Below are positions 20,801 through 32,800 of a DNA stretch of 64,000 nt, piece by piece. The position numbers and the translations under genes were made by a program. The notes under the pieces were generated by a model, which saw only the letters and a program-made list of their open reading frames with translations, was not told the DNA's origin and made no database searches. Origin of the DNA: Bolinopsis microptera (taxonomy: Eukaryota > Ctenophora > Tentaculata > Lobata > Bolinopsidae); assembly GCF_026151205.1 (NCBI RefSeq), contig NC_087084.1, forward strand, positions 1,712,312-1,776,311. The letters run 5' to 3'. Each line of letters starts with the position of its first letter. The first letter of the stretch is position 1.

Positions 20801-23800
20801 ACCCTCGGCTAAATTTGTCACGTGACATACAACATAGAATTTTGCAATATTGTGGTCAGATGAAAAGGTCGCTAGTGATAAACCTTAACCATTACCCTCA
20901 CAATGTCAATAGTGTACAACTCTAGTCCTAACTTTGACCCTATAATGTATAAACGTTGACCCTAACCCTCCACCAAACCGTCCGCAGCGAAATATCAATG
21001 TCATTGACTGGTCACGTGACCAAAACAATTTTTGTCATATTATCTCATATGGGGAAGCGTTTTTAGTTTTACCCTACACGTTGCATGTGGCGTCATTCGG
21101 CCGGATCCCAGCAAGCAAAAATTTGACGGATGTTACTCGTCTAAATTTCTTCGAAGTAGCGCGCGCCGCTTTCTTCTCGACGGCACGAGCTACGAAGTAG
21201 CGCGCGCCGGGCCAGATCATTAACAATGGTCAAGCAAAAATACGTCGACCATCACAGGACGACGCCAGCCAGCACTCTCTACGCTCTTCGAGCTCCGATC
21301 GTCCTGTGACGAAGTAAGGACGAAGCCTGAGGTCCTCAGGTAACATTGACCACCGATTGAAAATTCAAAGATTTTTTGACATAAAGGTCAAATGTAAAAC
21401 TAAAATCTTGATGCTGATTGATTGACGACGTCAATTTTTGAGCACAGCGCGAGCGCATGCGGAAAAGGACCGCGTAGCTAGTCAAGATGTTGATAAATAT
21501 TTGGCTTGTGGCGCGATGTGTTGCTCTAACTATAGCCCTCTCGCTTGCAGTAGCGCGCGACCGCCGGAAATGACTTGTGGAACAAGCGCGCCCGCAGCGG
21601 CGCGAAAGCACCTGGTTAGCTAAATGAACGCGATGTGCCTTGCATTGTAGGATAAAATCCTACTAGCTGACGCCACTCGCAGCTGTGATGTTCGCTGTAC
21701 GTCAGCGATCGAAATTTATACGCGTATCATCCGTTAAGATGTGCCACCCGACGCGCCACGCAATTTTTCTCGTTGCTCGTCGCACGTCGACGCCCTCATT
21801 AAATTTTTGGAGAAAATCGCTCGCCAAAATTTCGATCGTGCTAAATCACTCTACAGTCGATCTTCGAGATTGTTCTAAAAGGGCCCCCGACGGTTGTAAC
21901 CAACTTCAATCGATGTATTTTCGGACGCTGATTCCGAATCACCCTCCATGACATAGGGTTAAAATGCTCCCCTGACGAGATATTGGCGAAAAACTGTCTC
22001 GATCACGTGATATGACCGTATAAGGAAGTTAATTTAATTTCTCATTAGGGTTAGGGTTTCAGCATATGTTTTTGTTAAGGATAGGGTTAGGGTTAGGGTT
22101 GGGATCAGATTAGAGGGTTAGGGTTTCGAAAAGTCGTTCAGAACCAGCTAGAGAACGGGTTGAAAAAGTCACGTGACAGTCGAGTGTAGAGTGATTAATC
22201 ATCATCCAAAATTTGTTGGACCAGGACGATGTCCTAGTCTGGCAGCTCATTGCGCGGCGCGTCGCAACGAGCTTCGTTGTTCGTCGACGTGCGACGAGCA
22301 ACGAAAAAAATTGTGTGGCGCGTCGAGTGGCACATCTTAACGGGGGATACGCGTATAAATTTCGATCGCTGACGTACAGCGAGCAGCACAGCTGCGAATG
22401 GCGTCAGCTAGTAGGATTTCATCCTACAAGGCACATCGCGTTTACCTAGCTAACCAGGTCATTTCCGCCTCCGGCGGTCGCGCGCTACTGCAAGCGAGAG
22501 GGCTATAGTTAGAGCAACACATCGCGCCACAAGCCAAATATTTATCAACATCTTGACTAGCTACGCGGTCCTTTTCCGCAATATGCGCTCGCGCTGTGCT
22601 CAAAAATTGACGTCGTCAATCAATCAACATCAAGATTTTAGTTTTACATTTGACCTTTATGTCAAAAAATCTTTACTGGGCCGCGCTCAGCCTGTCATTC
22701 CGCCAAATCTTTATTTATGAACATAATAGCCTGGGGTCCCCAGGTAAAAAAATCTTTGAATTTTCAATCGGTGGTCGATGTTACCTGAGGACCTCAGGCT
22801 TCGTCCTTACTTCGTCACAGGACGATCGGAGCTCGAAGAGCGTAGAGAGTGCTGGCTGGCGTCGTCCTGTGATAGTCGACGTATTTTTGCTTGCTAAAAA
22901 CGCTTCCCCATATTATGAGATAATATGACAAAAATTGTTTTGGTCACGTGACCAGTCAATGACATTGATATTTTGCTGCGGACGGTTTGGTGGAGGGTTA
23001 GGGTCAACGTTTATACATTATAGGGTCAAAGTTAGGACTAGAGTTGTACACTATTGACATTGTGAGGGTAATGGTTAAGGTTTATAGCGATTTTTATCAC
23101 TAGCGACCTTTTCATCTGACCACAATATTGCAAAATGCTATGTTGTATGTCACGTGACAAATTTAGCCGAGGGTCGGAAGACGGAGGTCGGAAGTCAGTG
23201 GACTCTGTTGGAGTCCGGCGGACTCCGAGCGGAGTCCGCCGAGCTGGCGGACTCCGCCAAGCTCCGCCGGACTCCGCCGGATTCAAGTCTGGCGGAGAGG
23301 TCCGGCGGAGTCCGCCAAGCACTCCGCCGGAGTCCGCGGCGGACCGGAGTCCGCCTAGTGGCTTAGTCCGCGGCGGACACTCCGCCGAGCCGCCGCGGAG
23401 CCGCTCGGAGTCCGCGGCGGACTTTAAAGTCCGCTCGGAGTCCGCTCGGCTCCGCTCGGAGTCCGCCAAAATGTACTCGAGTCCACTGTAAATACATTTT
23501 GGCGGAGCACCGCCGGAGTCCGCTCGGAGTCCGGCGGCTTCGCCGGAGTCCGCTCGGAGTCCGCCTGGAGTCCGGCGGCTCCGCCGCGGACTCGACTCCG
23601 CGACGGATAGTGCCAAATTATACAATAGAAGACGGGAAGCTACAAACCGTTTCTTCTCTCCCCACTAACTCGTACCCATCTTTACATTCATAATATATCA
23701 ACGTATGTAGAGGGTAGGAGTCCCTCTTCATAGGCTCCGGGGTAGGCAGCATGGAGGGGTCCATGTTGTCACTATTGGGGGTGCTGAGAATATATTTCAG

Positions 23801-26800
23801 CAATACTCATAGATAAAAATTATTCAAACAATATATACATAATTGTATAATATATTCCCTGTCTCAAAAATTTGGAGAAACATTTGAAAATCACCCTTGG
23901 CCTTGTGGCTCCAAATTCAAATCTAAACTATTGACAAAGTTCTTTCTCGCACCTGATAATATAGTAGTCTCCGTTTTTAATGTCCAGCTCATAAGCCGAA
24001 CAAGGGTTAGGTTGGCAGGTGGGTGGAGAGCCGGACCACTTTCCATTCTCCTGACAAGTAAGACTAGTGGGTCCGGTGAGAGTGTAGCCGGAGTAACACT
24101 GGAACGTTCTCGTGCTGCCGCAGTAGCCTGAGTAGCTGTTGTCGCTGTAGTTACCGTTACTGAGGAGAGAGACAGTTAGCTGCAGTAGTAGTGACGTCAT
24201 CAGGAGTAGTGACGTCACCAGGAGTAGTGACGTCACCAGGAGTAGTGACGTCACCAGGAGTAGTGACGTCACCAGGAGTAGTGACGTCACCAGGAGTAGT
24301 GACGTCACCAGGAGTAGTGACGTCACCAGGAGTAGTGACGTCACCAGGAGTAGTGACGTCATCAGGAGTAGTGACGTCACCAGGAGTAGTGACGTCACCA
24401 GGAGTAGTGACGTCACCAGGAGTAGTGACGTCATCAGGTTAGCTGCAAGGCGAACAACTTGTTTGATTTTGGCATCATGATTATAAAACATCTAATATGA
24501 AATATAGAACAAACATGTGACATGCACGGTGCACCTGAACTTGATGATATCACACTTAATGAGCTTGCAGTAAGGTAGCTCCTCTGACCATGTCCCATCT
24601 GCTTGGCAGGTGTGGTCCGAGGATCCTGGACTAACTCCGTTATATGGAGTATGCATCTCGTAGCAACTGAGGGAGTTACAGTGGTTTTATTAAGAATATT
24701 ATATTGTTGACTTTTTGAAAATAGTTACCCTCGCACAAGATTATTTTCAATTTTCTTGTTGTGTTCCACAACTCTGTGTTAAAAGTATCACCAGGATTAC
24801 TTCAGGAATACTTCATGAATAACTCACCTATCACACTTGACTCTCACCCGATCCCCATAACACTGAGTATCATCCAGCTCTTCTACCTGCGAGGATTTAA
24901 AATTACAAGCTTATCACAAAACAGTATATCCACCACGTGACACAAACCAACCAATCAGATCACAGTATTAGTACCACGTGACACAAACCAACCAATCAGA
25001 CCACAGTATTCACACCACGTGGCACAAACCAACCAATCAGAGCACAGTATTAGTACCACGTGACACAAACCAACCAATCAGAGCACAGTATTTACACCAC
25101 GTGACACAAACCAACCAATCAGAGCACAGTATTCACACCACGTGACACAAACTAACCAATCAGAGCACAGTATTAAGACCACGTGACACAAATCAACCAA
25201 TCAGAACACAGTATTCACCCCACTTAACACAAACTAACCAATCAGAGCACAGTATTTACCCCACTTGACACAAACTAACCAATCAGAGCACAGTATTCAC
25301 ACCACGTGACACAAACCAACCAATCAGACCACAGTATTTACACCACGTGACACAAACCAACCAATCAGAGCACAGTATTTACACCACGTAACACAAACCA
25401 ACCAATCAGAGCACAGTATTCACACCACGTGACACAAACCAACCAATCAGAGCACAGTATTCACACCACGTGACACAAGGAACTAACACAGGGTTACCCA
25501 CCTGTCCATTGAGGAGGAGTTGTCTCCGAGGGCAGCACTTCTTCTGGCACTGTGGTACTTCACTATTCCACTGAGAATTGCTTTGACAGAACAGGGACTT
25601 CACTCTCCCTCTTACCTGGTAACCTTCGTCACATTGAACTTCCTGAGAGCAAGTAGTTACAACGCTGGATCTAACTATGTATAATCTAAGAACAATTCTA
25701 CGCTCCATCAAATCGATTCCTCTAAAAGTCAAATCATCGAGATATATAAATGTTCAAAATTAAATGAAATTAAAATGAAAAGTCAAAACCTCAGCTACAT
25801 ATCAAAATATAAACCCTACCAAATGTTGACTGCAGTCAAATTCAGAAAGTGTGTAGCAAGTTCGTTCCAATCTGGGTCCGTAGCAAACTTTGTTACGGAT
25901 TGGAATGAGTTTACTGTTGGGGCCTGCTGTTACTTTAGGACATTGTATCCTGTTACACGTGGGAAGCTCTGTTGGTTCCCACAAGCCAGACGGGTTCCGC
26001 TTGTCGCTGAAAAGTTTGTTTTACTGTGCTCTGATTGGTTAGTTTGTGTCACGTGGTGTGAATACTGTGCTCTGATTGGTTAGTTTGTGTGTTTGCGGAT
26101 GGGTTCCGCTTGTCGCTGAAAATTTTAACTGTTTCATGATTTGTGGTGTAGGTTAAGTGTTTTAGTGAGTGAGTTTTTTTAAGCAATGAGCATATTTTCA
26201 ATCAAAACCACGATTTAAAAACTACCGAAAGAAGCCACTATTCCCCTAAAAAAGCGAGTATTCCCCAAACTACTAACTTATCAGTGCAGGTAAAAGTAAG
26301 CTCCTCCTTTGCCTGGTGACAATAATCACAGTCGTAAGTAACACTGCTCATATACACATACTCCTCCTCCTCCTCTAATACAGGGGAGTACTTGCCGTTC
26401 TGGACTTCTCGGGGGGTGTTGCAGGTCTTTACCTGTAAAAGGAGGGAGTGAGGGAGTGAGGGAGTGAGGGAGTGAGGGAGTGAGGGAGTGAGGGAGTGAG
26501 GGAGTGAGGGGAGTGAGGGAGTGAGGGGAGTGAGGGAGTGAGGGGAGTGAGGGAGTGAAGGAGTGAGGGAGTGAAGGAGTGAGGGAGTGAGGGAGTGAAG
26601 GAGTGAGGGAGTGAGGGAGTGAGGGAGTGAGGGAGTGAGGGAGTGAAGGAGTGAGGGAGTGAAGGAGTGAGGGAGTGAAGGAGTGAGGGAGTGAGGGAGT
26701 GAGGGAGTGAGGGAGTGAGGGAGTGAAGGAGTGAGGGAGTGAAGGAGTGAGGGAGTGAAGGAGTGAGGGAGTGAAGGAGTGAGGGAGTGAGGGAGTGAGG

Positions 26801-29800
26801 GAGTGAGGGAGTGAGGGAGTGAGGGAGTGAGGGAGTGAGGGAGTGAGGAAGTGAGGGAGTGAGGGAGTGAGGGAGTGAGGGAGTGAGGGAGTGAGGGAGT
26901 GAGGGAGTGAGGGAGTGAGGGAGTGAGGGAGTGAGGGAGTGAGGGAGTGAGGGAGTGAGGGAGTGAGGGAGTGAGGGAGTGAGGGAGTGAGGGAGTGAGG
27001 GAGTGAGGGAGTGAGGGAGTGAGGGAGTGAGGGAGTGAGGGAGTGAGGGAGTGAGGGAGTGAGGGAGTGAGGGAGTGAGGGAGTGAGGGAGTGAGGGAGT
27101 GAGGGAGTGAGGGAGTGAGGGAGTGAGGGAGTGAGGGAGTGAGGGAGTGAGGGAGTGAGGGAGTGAGGGAGTGAGGGAGTGAGGGAGTGAGGGAGTGAGG
27201 GAGTGAGGGAGTGAGGGAGTGAGGGAGTGAGGGAGTGAGGGAGTGAGGGAGTGAGGGAGTGAGGGACTGAGGGAGTGAGGGAGTGAGGGAGTGAGGGAGT
27301 GAGGGAGTGAGGGAGTGAGGGAGTGAGGGAGTGAGGGAGTGAGGGAGTGAGGGAGTGAGGGAGTGAGGGAGTGAGGGAGTGAGGGAGTGAGGGAGTGAGG
27401 GAGTGAGGGAGTGAGGGAGTGAGGGAGTGAGGGAGTGAGGGAGTGAGGGAGTGAGGGAGTGAGGGAGTGAGGGAGTGAGGGAGTGAGGGAGTGAGGGAGT
27501 GAGGGAGTGAGGGAGTGAGGGAGTGAGGGAGTGAGGGAGTGAGGGAGTGAGGGAGTGAGGGAGTGAGGGAGTGAGGGAGTGAGGGAGTGAGGGAGTGAGG
27601 GAGTGAGGGAGTGAGGGAGTGAGGGAGTGAGGGAGTGAGGGAGTGAGGGAGTGAGGGAGTGAGGGAGTGAGGGAGTGAGGGAGTGAGGGAGTGAGGGAGT
27701 GAGGGAGTGAGGGAGTGAGGGAGTGAGGGAGTGAGGGAGTGAGGGAGTGAGGGAGTGAGGGAGTGAGGGAGTGAGTGAGGGAGTGAGGGAGTGAGGGAGT
27801 GAGGGAGTGAGGGAGTGAGGGAGTGAGGGAGTGAGGGAGTGAGGGAGTGAGGGAGTGAGGGAGTGGGGGAGTGGGGGAGTGAGGGAGTGAGGGAGTGAGG
27901 GAGTGAGTATTTACACCACGTGACCCCTCACCTGACACTGGAAGTCCTCTCCGTCCCAGGTCTGATCGGTACCACAGCCCCTCACACTGTCCCCACTTGA
28001 GTGGAAGTAACCTGCGTAAGTTATTATTAAATAAGATTTAGTTGCTGACACAGCTTCGATTCAGCTGACGTGCGATATGAAATCAATATGAAACCCCGAA
28101 ATAAACGAGTTATACACTACTGCCACTTATACCCTTGCTATTTTTTATCTTACCTTCGTTACAAGTATATTCAATGTGGTCACCACAGTGAAACTCAGTG
28201 GAGTTAATGTCTGCATTTCCTGGAATCTCTGGTTTCCCACAGTACTTTCTCTGACAGACAGGCTCACTCCCGTTCCAGTTACCATGCTCCTCACAGGCTA
28301 GGATGTGGTACCTGGGGTACACAGAGCTGGTCTTCAAGATGGCAGGATCAGTCATAGAGTTAGGGAACTTGTAGCAGGAGTTACAGGAGAAGGTGACTAC
28401 AGTCCCGTAGTGGTGGTCTGGGGTGGAGAGGTACCCCTCATCTGGTGCTTGCAGCTGAGTGCAGTTCCGGATCCTACAGACTGCTTCCGAGCCAGACCAC
28501 TCTTTGGTGTTGCTGCATGTTCTGGTGAGGTCACCAGTTACCAGCTCGTAGCCGGTGTTACACTCAAACTGTGTAGCTTGGTTACACCCCGTGTTGCTGA
28601 TTACCACGTGGGCGTGTTCTGGCAGTTCCAGAGGTTCACATACCTTGGGGAGACAGGTGGGGAACTTGCCTTGCCAGGACCCCTTGGTGCAGTCAGTGGG
28701 GTGGGTTCCCTTGCACTCCACCTCAGCACAGTTGCAGTCTCCAGGATCCTCCATCTCGTAGCACTCATCACACTCGTATCTGATAAGCCGGCCACACTGG
28801 TAATCACTCCCATCTGTCACGAACGAGGCGTGGTCGAATTCTTGCGGAGGTTCACACTTCTTAACATTGACTACAGGTTCCTGAGTCTTCCACTCCCACT
28901 CCCTAGCCATGTTGCAGCGGACAGCAGTGTCCCTAGAGTCACCCTCTCTACACTTATCAGTGTAGAAACACTCCTCGCACTCCAACTGGCGAGTGCTACC
29001 ACAGGTGATGTGTTCCCCGGGAAAGGAGCACTGAGTGTCCACAAAGGGGAGCTCACTGCACTCTTTTAGAGAACAGGTTGGGATGTTAGCAGACCACTGT
29101 TTGTTGGGGAGACAGGTGTGGGTCAGCTCCCCATCCAGTGCTTCGTAACATTCCTTACACTCCAGCTCCACCTCCTTCCCGCACAGCACAGCAGACTCCA
29201 TTGAGGTGTCTGTGTATCTAATGTGTTGAGAGGGGTCAGGGGTTCTAGCTGGACAGGACTTCCTGGAGCACACCTCGTCCTGGTTAGTCCAGGTCCCTGG
29301 GTGCTGACACTCTCTTCGTGGTGCTGTCTCGTAGTGCTCCTCTCCACTGGGGAAAATAGGGAGTTAAACAAGTGAACACTTCAACAGGGTGATAAATATA
29401 ATATCATAGTATTGAAACGTTAATCATAGGGTCCAAGTTCAGAATCGAAATCTGTCCAGTATCCATTATCCAACTGCAAAGTTTTGTCAACTAATATATA
29501 ACTAACTACTACTACTATGTCAGAACTAAGTGTAAGCAAAAGTGTGATATTCCATCAAGATGAGTTACCTGTTATACTCATAGCACTCCTGGCACGCAAC
29601 ATCCACCCTCTGACACACGTGATCCCCTCCGCAAACTTCCCGCTGTTCCTCGTCCCCTACACTTGTGTAATTGTAAGTCATGATCACCACATCGTAGGTG
29701 GGGTCCCCACTTCTTATCTCCGATATAGCGGGGCAGCACACCGGCACACACTCGGGCTGGTCCCCATCAAACTGCCATTCCTCGTCCACTGTACACCTGG

Positions 29801-32800
29801 CTGAGGCTGCTCCACTCAACTTGAAACAGGAGGGGCAGGAGAACTGGATAGTGGAGCCGCAGGAGAAGGAGGGACCGTGGGAGACTAGAGGGTCGGATAG
29901 CATTGGGGGGAGGCACTCCAGGACTGAAATATTTATTGTTAGCCGCAGGAGAAGGAGGGACCGTGGGAGACTAGAGGGTCGGATAACAATGGGAGGAGGC
30001 ACTCCAGGACTGAAATATTTATTGTTGGCACACATTTGGGTTTAGATGTTGATTGCTACCACGTCAACTGTTTTTGTTTCTCTGGTTAATTTATATATTT
30101 GTATCATTTTAGACACCTGGATGTTTACAGGCTTACAGGGGTTTACAGGAATGTCTAGAGATCTCACAAGAACTGCCTATAATCTAAACTTACTGAAGCA
30201 AGTAGGAGGATCAGCAGGGAACCAAGATGTTTCGTTAGTCCCACTAACTGGCTTACAGGATCTCTCTGAACTTCCGTCCAACTCCCAGCATCTGGGAGTT
30301 TAGTAATCAATAACTACAGATTATTGGAATGAACTACCGTCCAACTCCCAGCATCTGAGAGTTTAGTTATCAATAACTACAGATTATTGGAATGAACTAC
30401 CGTCCAACTCCCAGCATCTGAGAGTTTAGTAATCAATAACTACAGGTTATTGGAATGAACTACCGTCCAACTCCCAGCATCTGGGAGTTTAGTAATCAAT
30501 AACTACAGGTTATTGGAATGAACTACCGTCCAACTCCCAGCATCTGAGAGTTTAGTAATCAATAACTACAGGTTATTGGAATGAACTACCGTCCAACTCC
30601 CAGCATCTGAGAGTTTAGTAATCAATAACTACTGGTTATTGGAATGAACTACCGTCCAACTCCCAGCATCTGAGAGTTTAGTAATCAATAACTACTGGTT
30701 ATTGGAATGAACTACCGTCCAACTCCCAGCATCTGAGAGTTTAGTAATCAATAACTACAGATTATTGGAATGAACTACCGTCCAACTCCCAGCATCTGAG
30801 AGTTTAGTAATCAATAACTACAGATTATTGGAATGAACTACCGTCCAACTCCCAGCATCTGGGAGTTTAGTAATCAATAACTACAGATTATTGGAATGAA
30901 CTACCGTCCAACTCCCAGCACCTGAGAGTTTAGTAATCAATAACTACAGGTTATTGGAATGAACTACCGTCCAACTCCCAGCATCTGAGAGTTTAGTAAT
31001 CAATAACTACAGATTATTGGAATGAACTACCGTCCAACTCCCAGCATCTGGGAGTTTAGTAATCAATAACTACAGGTTATTGGAATGAACTACCGTCCAA
31101 CTCCCAGCATCTGAGAGTTTAGTAATCAATAACTACAGATTATTGGAATGAACTACCGTCCAACTCCCAGCATCTGAGAGTTTAGTAATCAATAACTACA
31201 GGTTATTGGAATGAACTACCGTCCAACTCCCAGCATCTGAGAGTTTAGTAATCAATAACTACAGGTTATTGGAATGAACTACCGTCCAACTCCCAGCATC
31301 TGAGAGTTTAGTAATCAATAACTACAGATTATTGGAATGAACTACCGTCCAACTCCCAGCATCTGAGAGTTTAGTAATCAATAAGTACAGGTTATTGGAA
31401 TGAACTACCGTCCAACTCCCAGCATCTGGGAGTTTAGTAATCAATAACTACAGGTTATTGGAATGAACTACCGTCCAACTCCCAGCATCTGAGAGTTTAG
31501 TAATCAATAACTACAGAGTATTGGAATGAACTACCGTCCAACTCCCAGCATCTGAGAGTTTAGTAATCAATAACTACAGATTATCTGAACTACCGTCCAA
31601 CTCCCAGCATCTGAGAGTTTAGTAATCAATAACTACAGATTATTGGAATGAACTACCGTCCAACTCCCAGCATCTGAGAGTTTAGTAATCAATAACTACA
31701 GATTATTGGAATGAACTACCGTCCAACTCCCAGCATCTGAGAGTTTAGTAATCAATAACTACAGATTATTGGAATGAACTACCGTCCAACTCCCAGCATC
31801 TGAGAGTTTAGTAATCAATAACTACAGATTATTGGAATGAACTACCGTCCAACTCCCAGCATCTGAGAGTTTAGTAATCAATAACTACAGATTATTGGAA
31901 TGAACTACCGTCCAACTCCCAGCATCTGAGAGTTTAGTAATCAATAACTACAGATTATTGGAATGAACTACCGTCCAACTCCCAGCATCTGAGAGTTTAG
32001 TAATCAATAACTACAGGTTATTGGAATGAACTACCGTCCAACTCCCAGCATCTGAGAGTTTAGTAATCAATAACTACAGGTTATTGGAATGAACTACCGT
32101 CCAACTCCCAGCATCTGAGAGTTTAGTAATCAATAACTACAGGTTATTGGAATGAACTACCGTCCAACTCCCAGCATCTGGGAGTTTAGTAATCAATAAC
32201 TACAGGTTATTGGAATGAACTACCGTCCAACTCCCAGCATCTGAGAGTTTAGTAATCAATAACTACAGATTATTGGAATGAACTACCGTCCAACTCCCAG
32301 CATCTGAGAGTTTAGTAATCAATAACTACAGGTTATTGGAATGAACTACCGTCCAACTCCCAGCATCTGAGAGTTTAGTAATCAGTAACTACAGATTATT
32401 GGAATGAACTACCGTCCAACTCCCAGCATCTGAGAGTTTAGTAATCAATAACTACAGATTATTGGAATGAACTACCGTCCAACTCACAGCATCTGAGAGT
32501 TTAGTAATCAATAACTACAGGTTATTGGAATGAACTACCGTCCAACTCCCAGCATCTGAGAGTTTAGTAATCAATAACTACAGATTATTGGAATGAACTA
32601 CCGTCCAACTCCCAGCATCTGAGAGTTTAGTAATCAATAACTACAGATTATTGGAATGAACTACCGTCCAACTCCCAGCATCTGAGAGTTTAGTAATCAA
32701 TAACTACAGATTATTGGAATGAACTACCGTCCAACTCCCAGCATCTGAGAGTTTAGTAATCAATAACTACAGATTATTGGAATGAACTACCGTCCAACTC

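Larger units (their letters stand above)
23648..26432 (-). other. Gene A CCP modules 20-24 (exons 37-43)
   Basis: Exons 37-38 give TCNTPREVQNG to LPTC. Exons 38-39 give QCPKVTAGP to VPQC; the exon 39 acceptor at 25642 was set by phase and has a good pyrimidine tract. Exons 39-41 give a module closing at LPYC. Exons 41-42 give one with the standard CYSGYTL core and SPPTC end. Exons 42-43 open the module PCSAYELDIKNG with CKDGYELVGREET. Exon 43 ends at 23648, where the donor sequence GTTTGT equals the first six bases of the next exon (VC). The foldback element starts only 33 bases into that intron. Confidence 0.75.

Noticed and set aside
22040-22135. True telomere or chromosome-end fusion
   Set aside because: Only a few short degenerate TTAGGG runs, located exactly in the loop of a transposon with a target duplication.
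20484-23625. Arg/Ser/Gly/Pro-rich frames in the GC-rich arms
   Set aside because: They follow the GGCGGACTCC subrepeats of the foldback element, and both arms give mirror frames; no protein motif.
26238-27938. 566-codon minus-strand frame rich in Ser, Pro, Leu and His
   Set aside because: It is the GGAGTGAG satellite, which has no stop in any frame; only the last 50 or so codons (exon 37) are coding. Reading on from the exon 36 donor meets TAA quickly.
28305-29069. 254-codon plus-strand frame
   Set aside because: Antisense shadow of gene A exon 35, which has clear CCP cysteine spacing on the minus strand.
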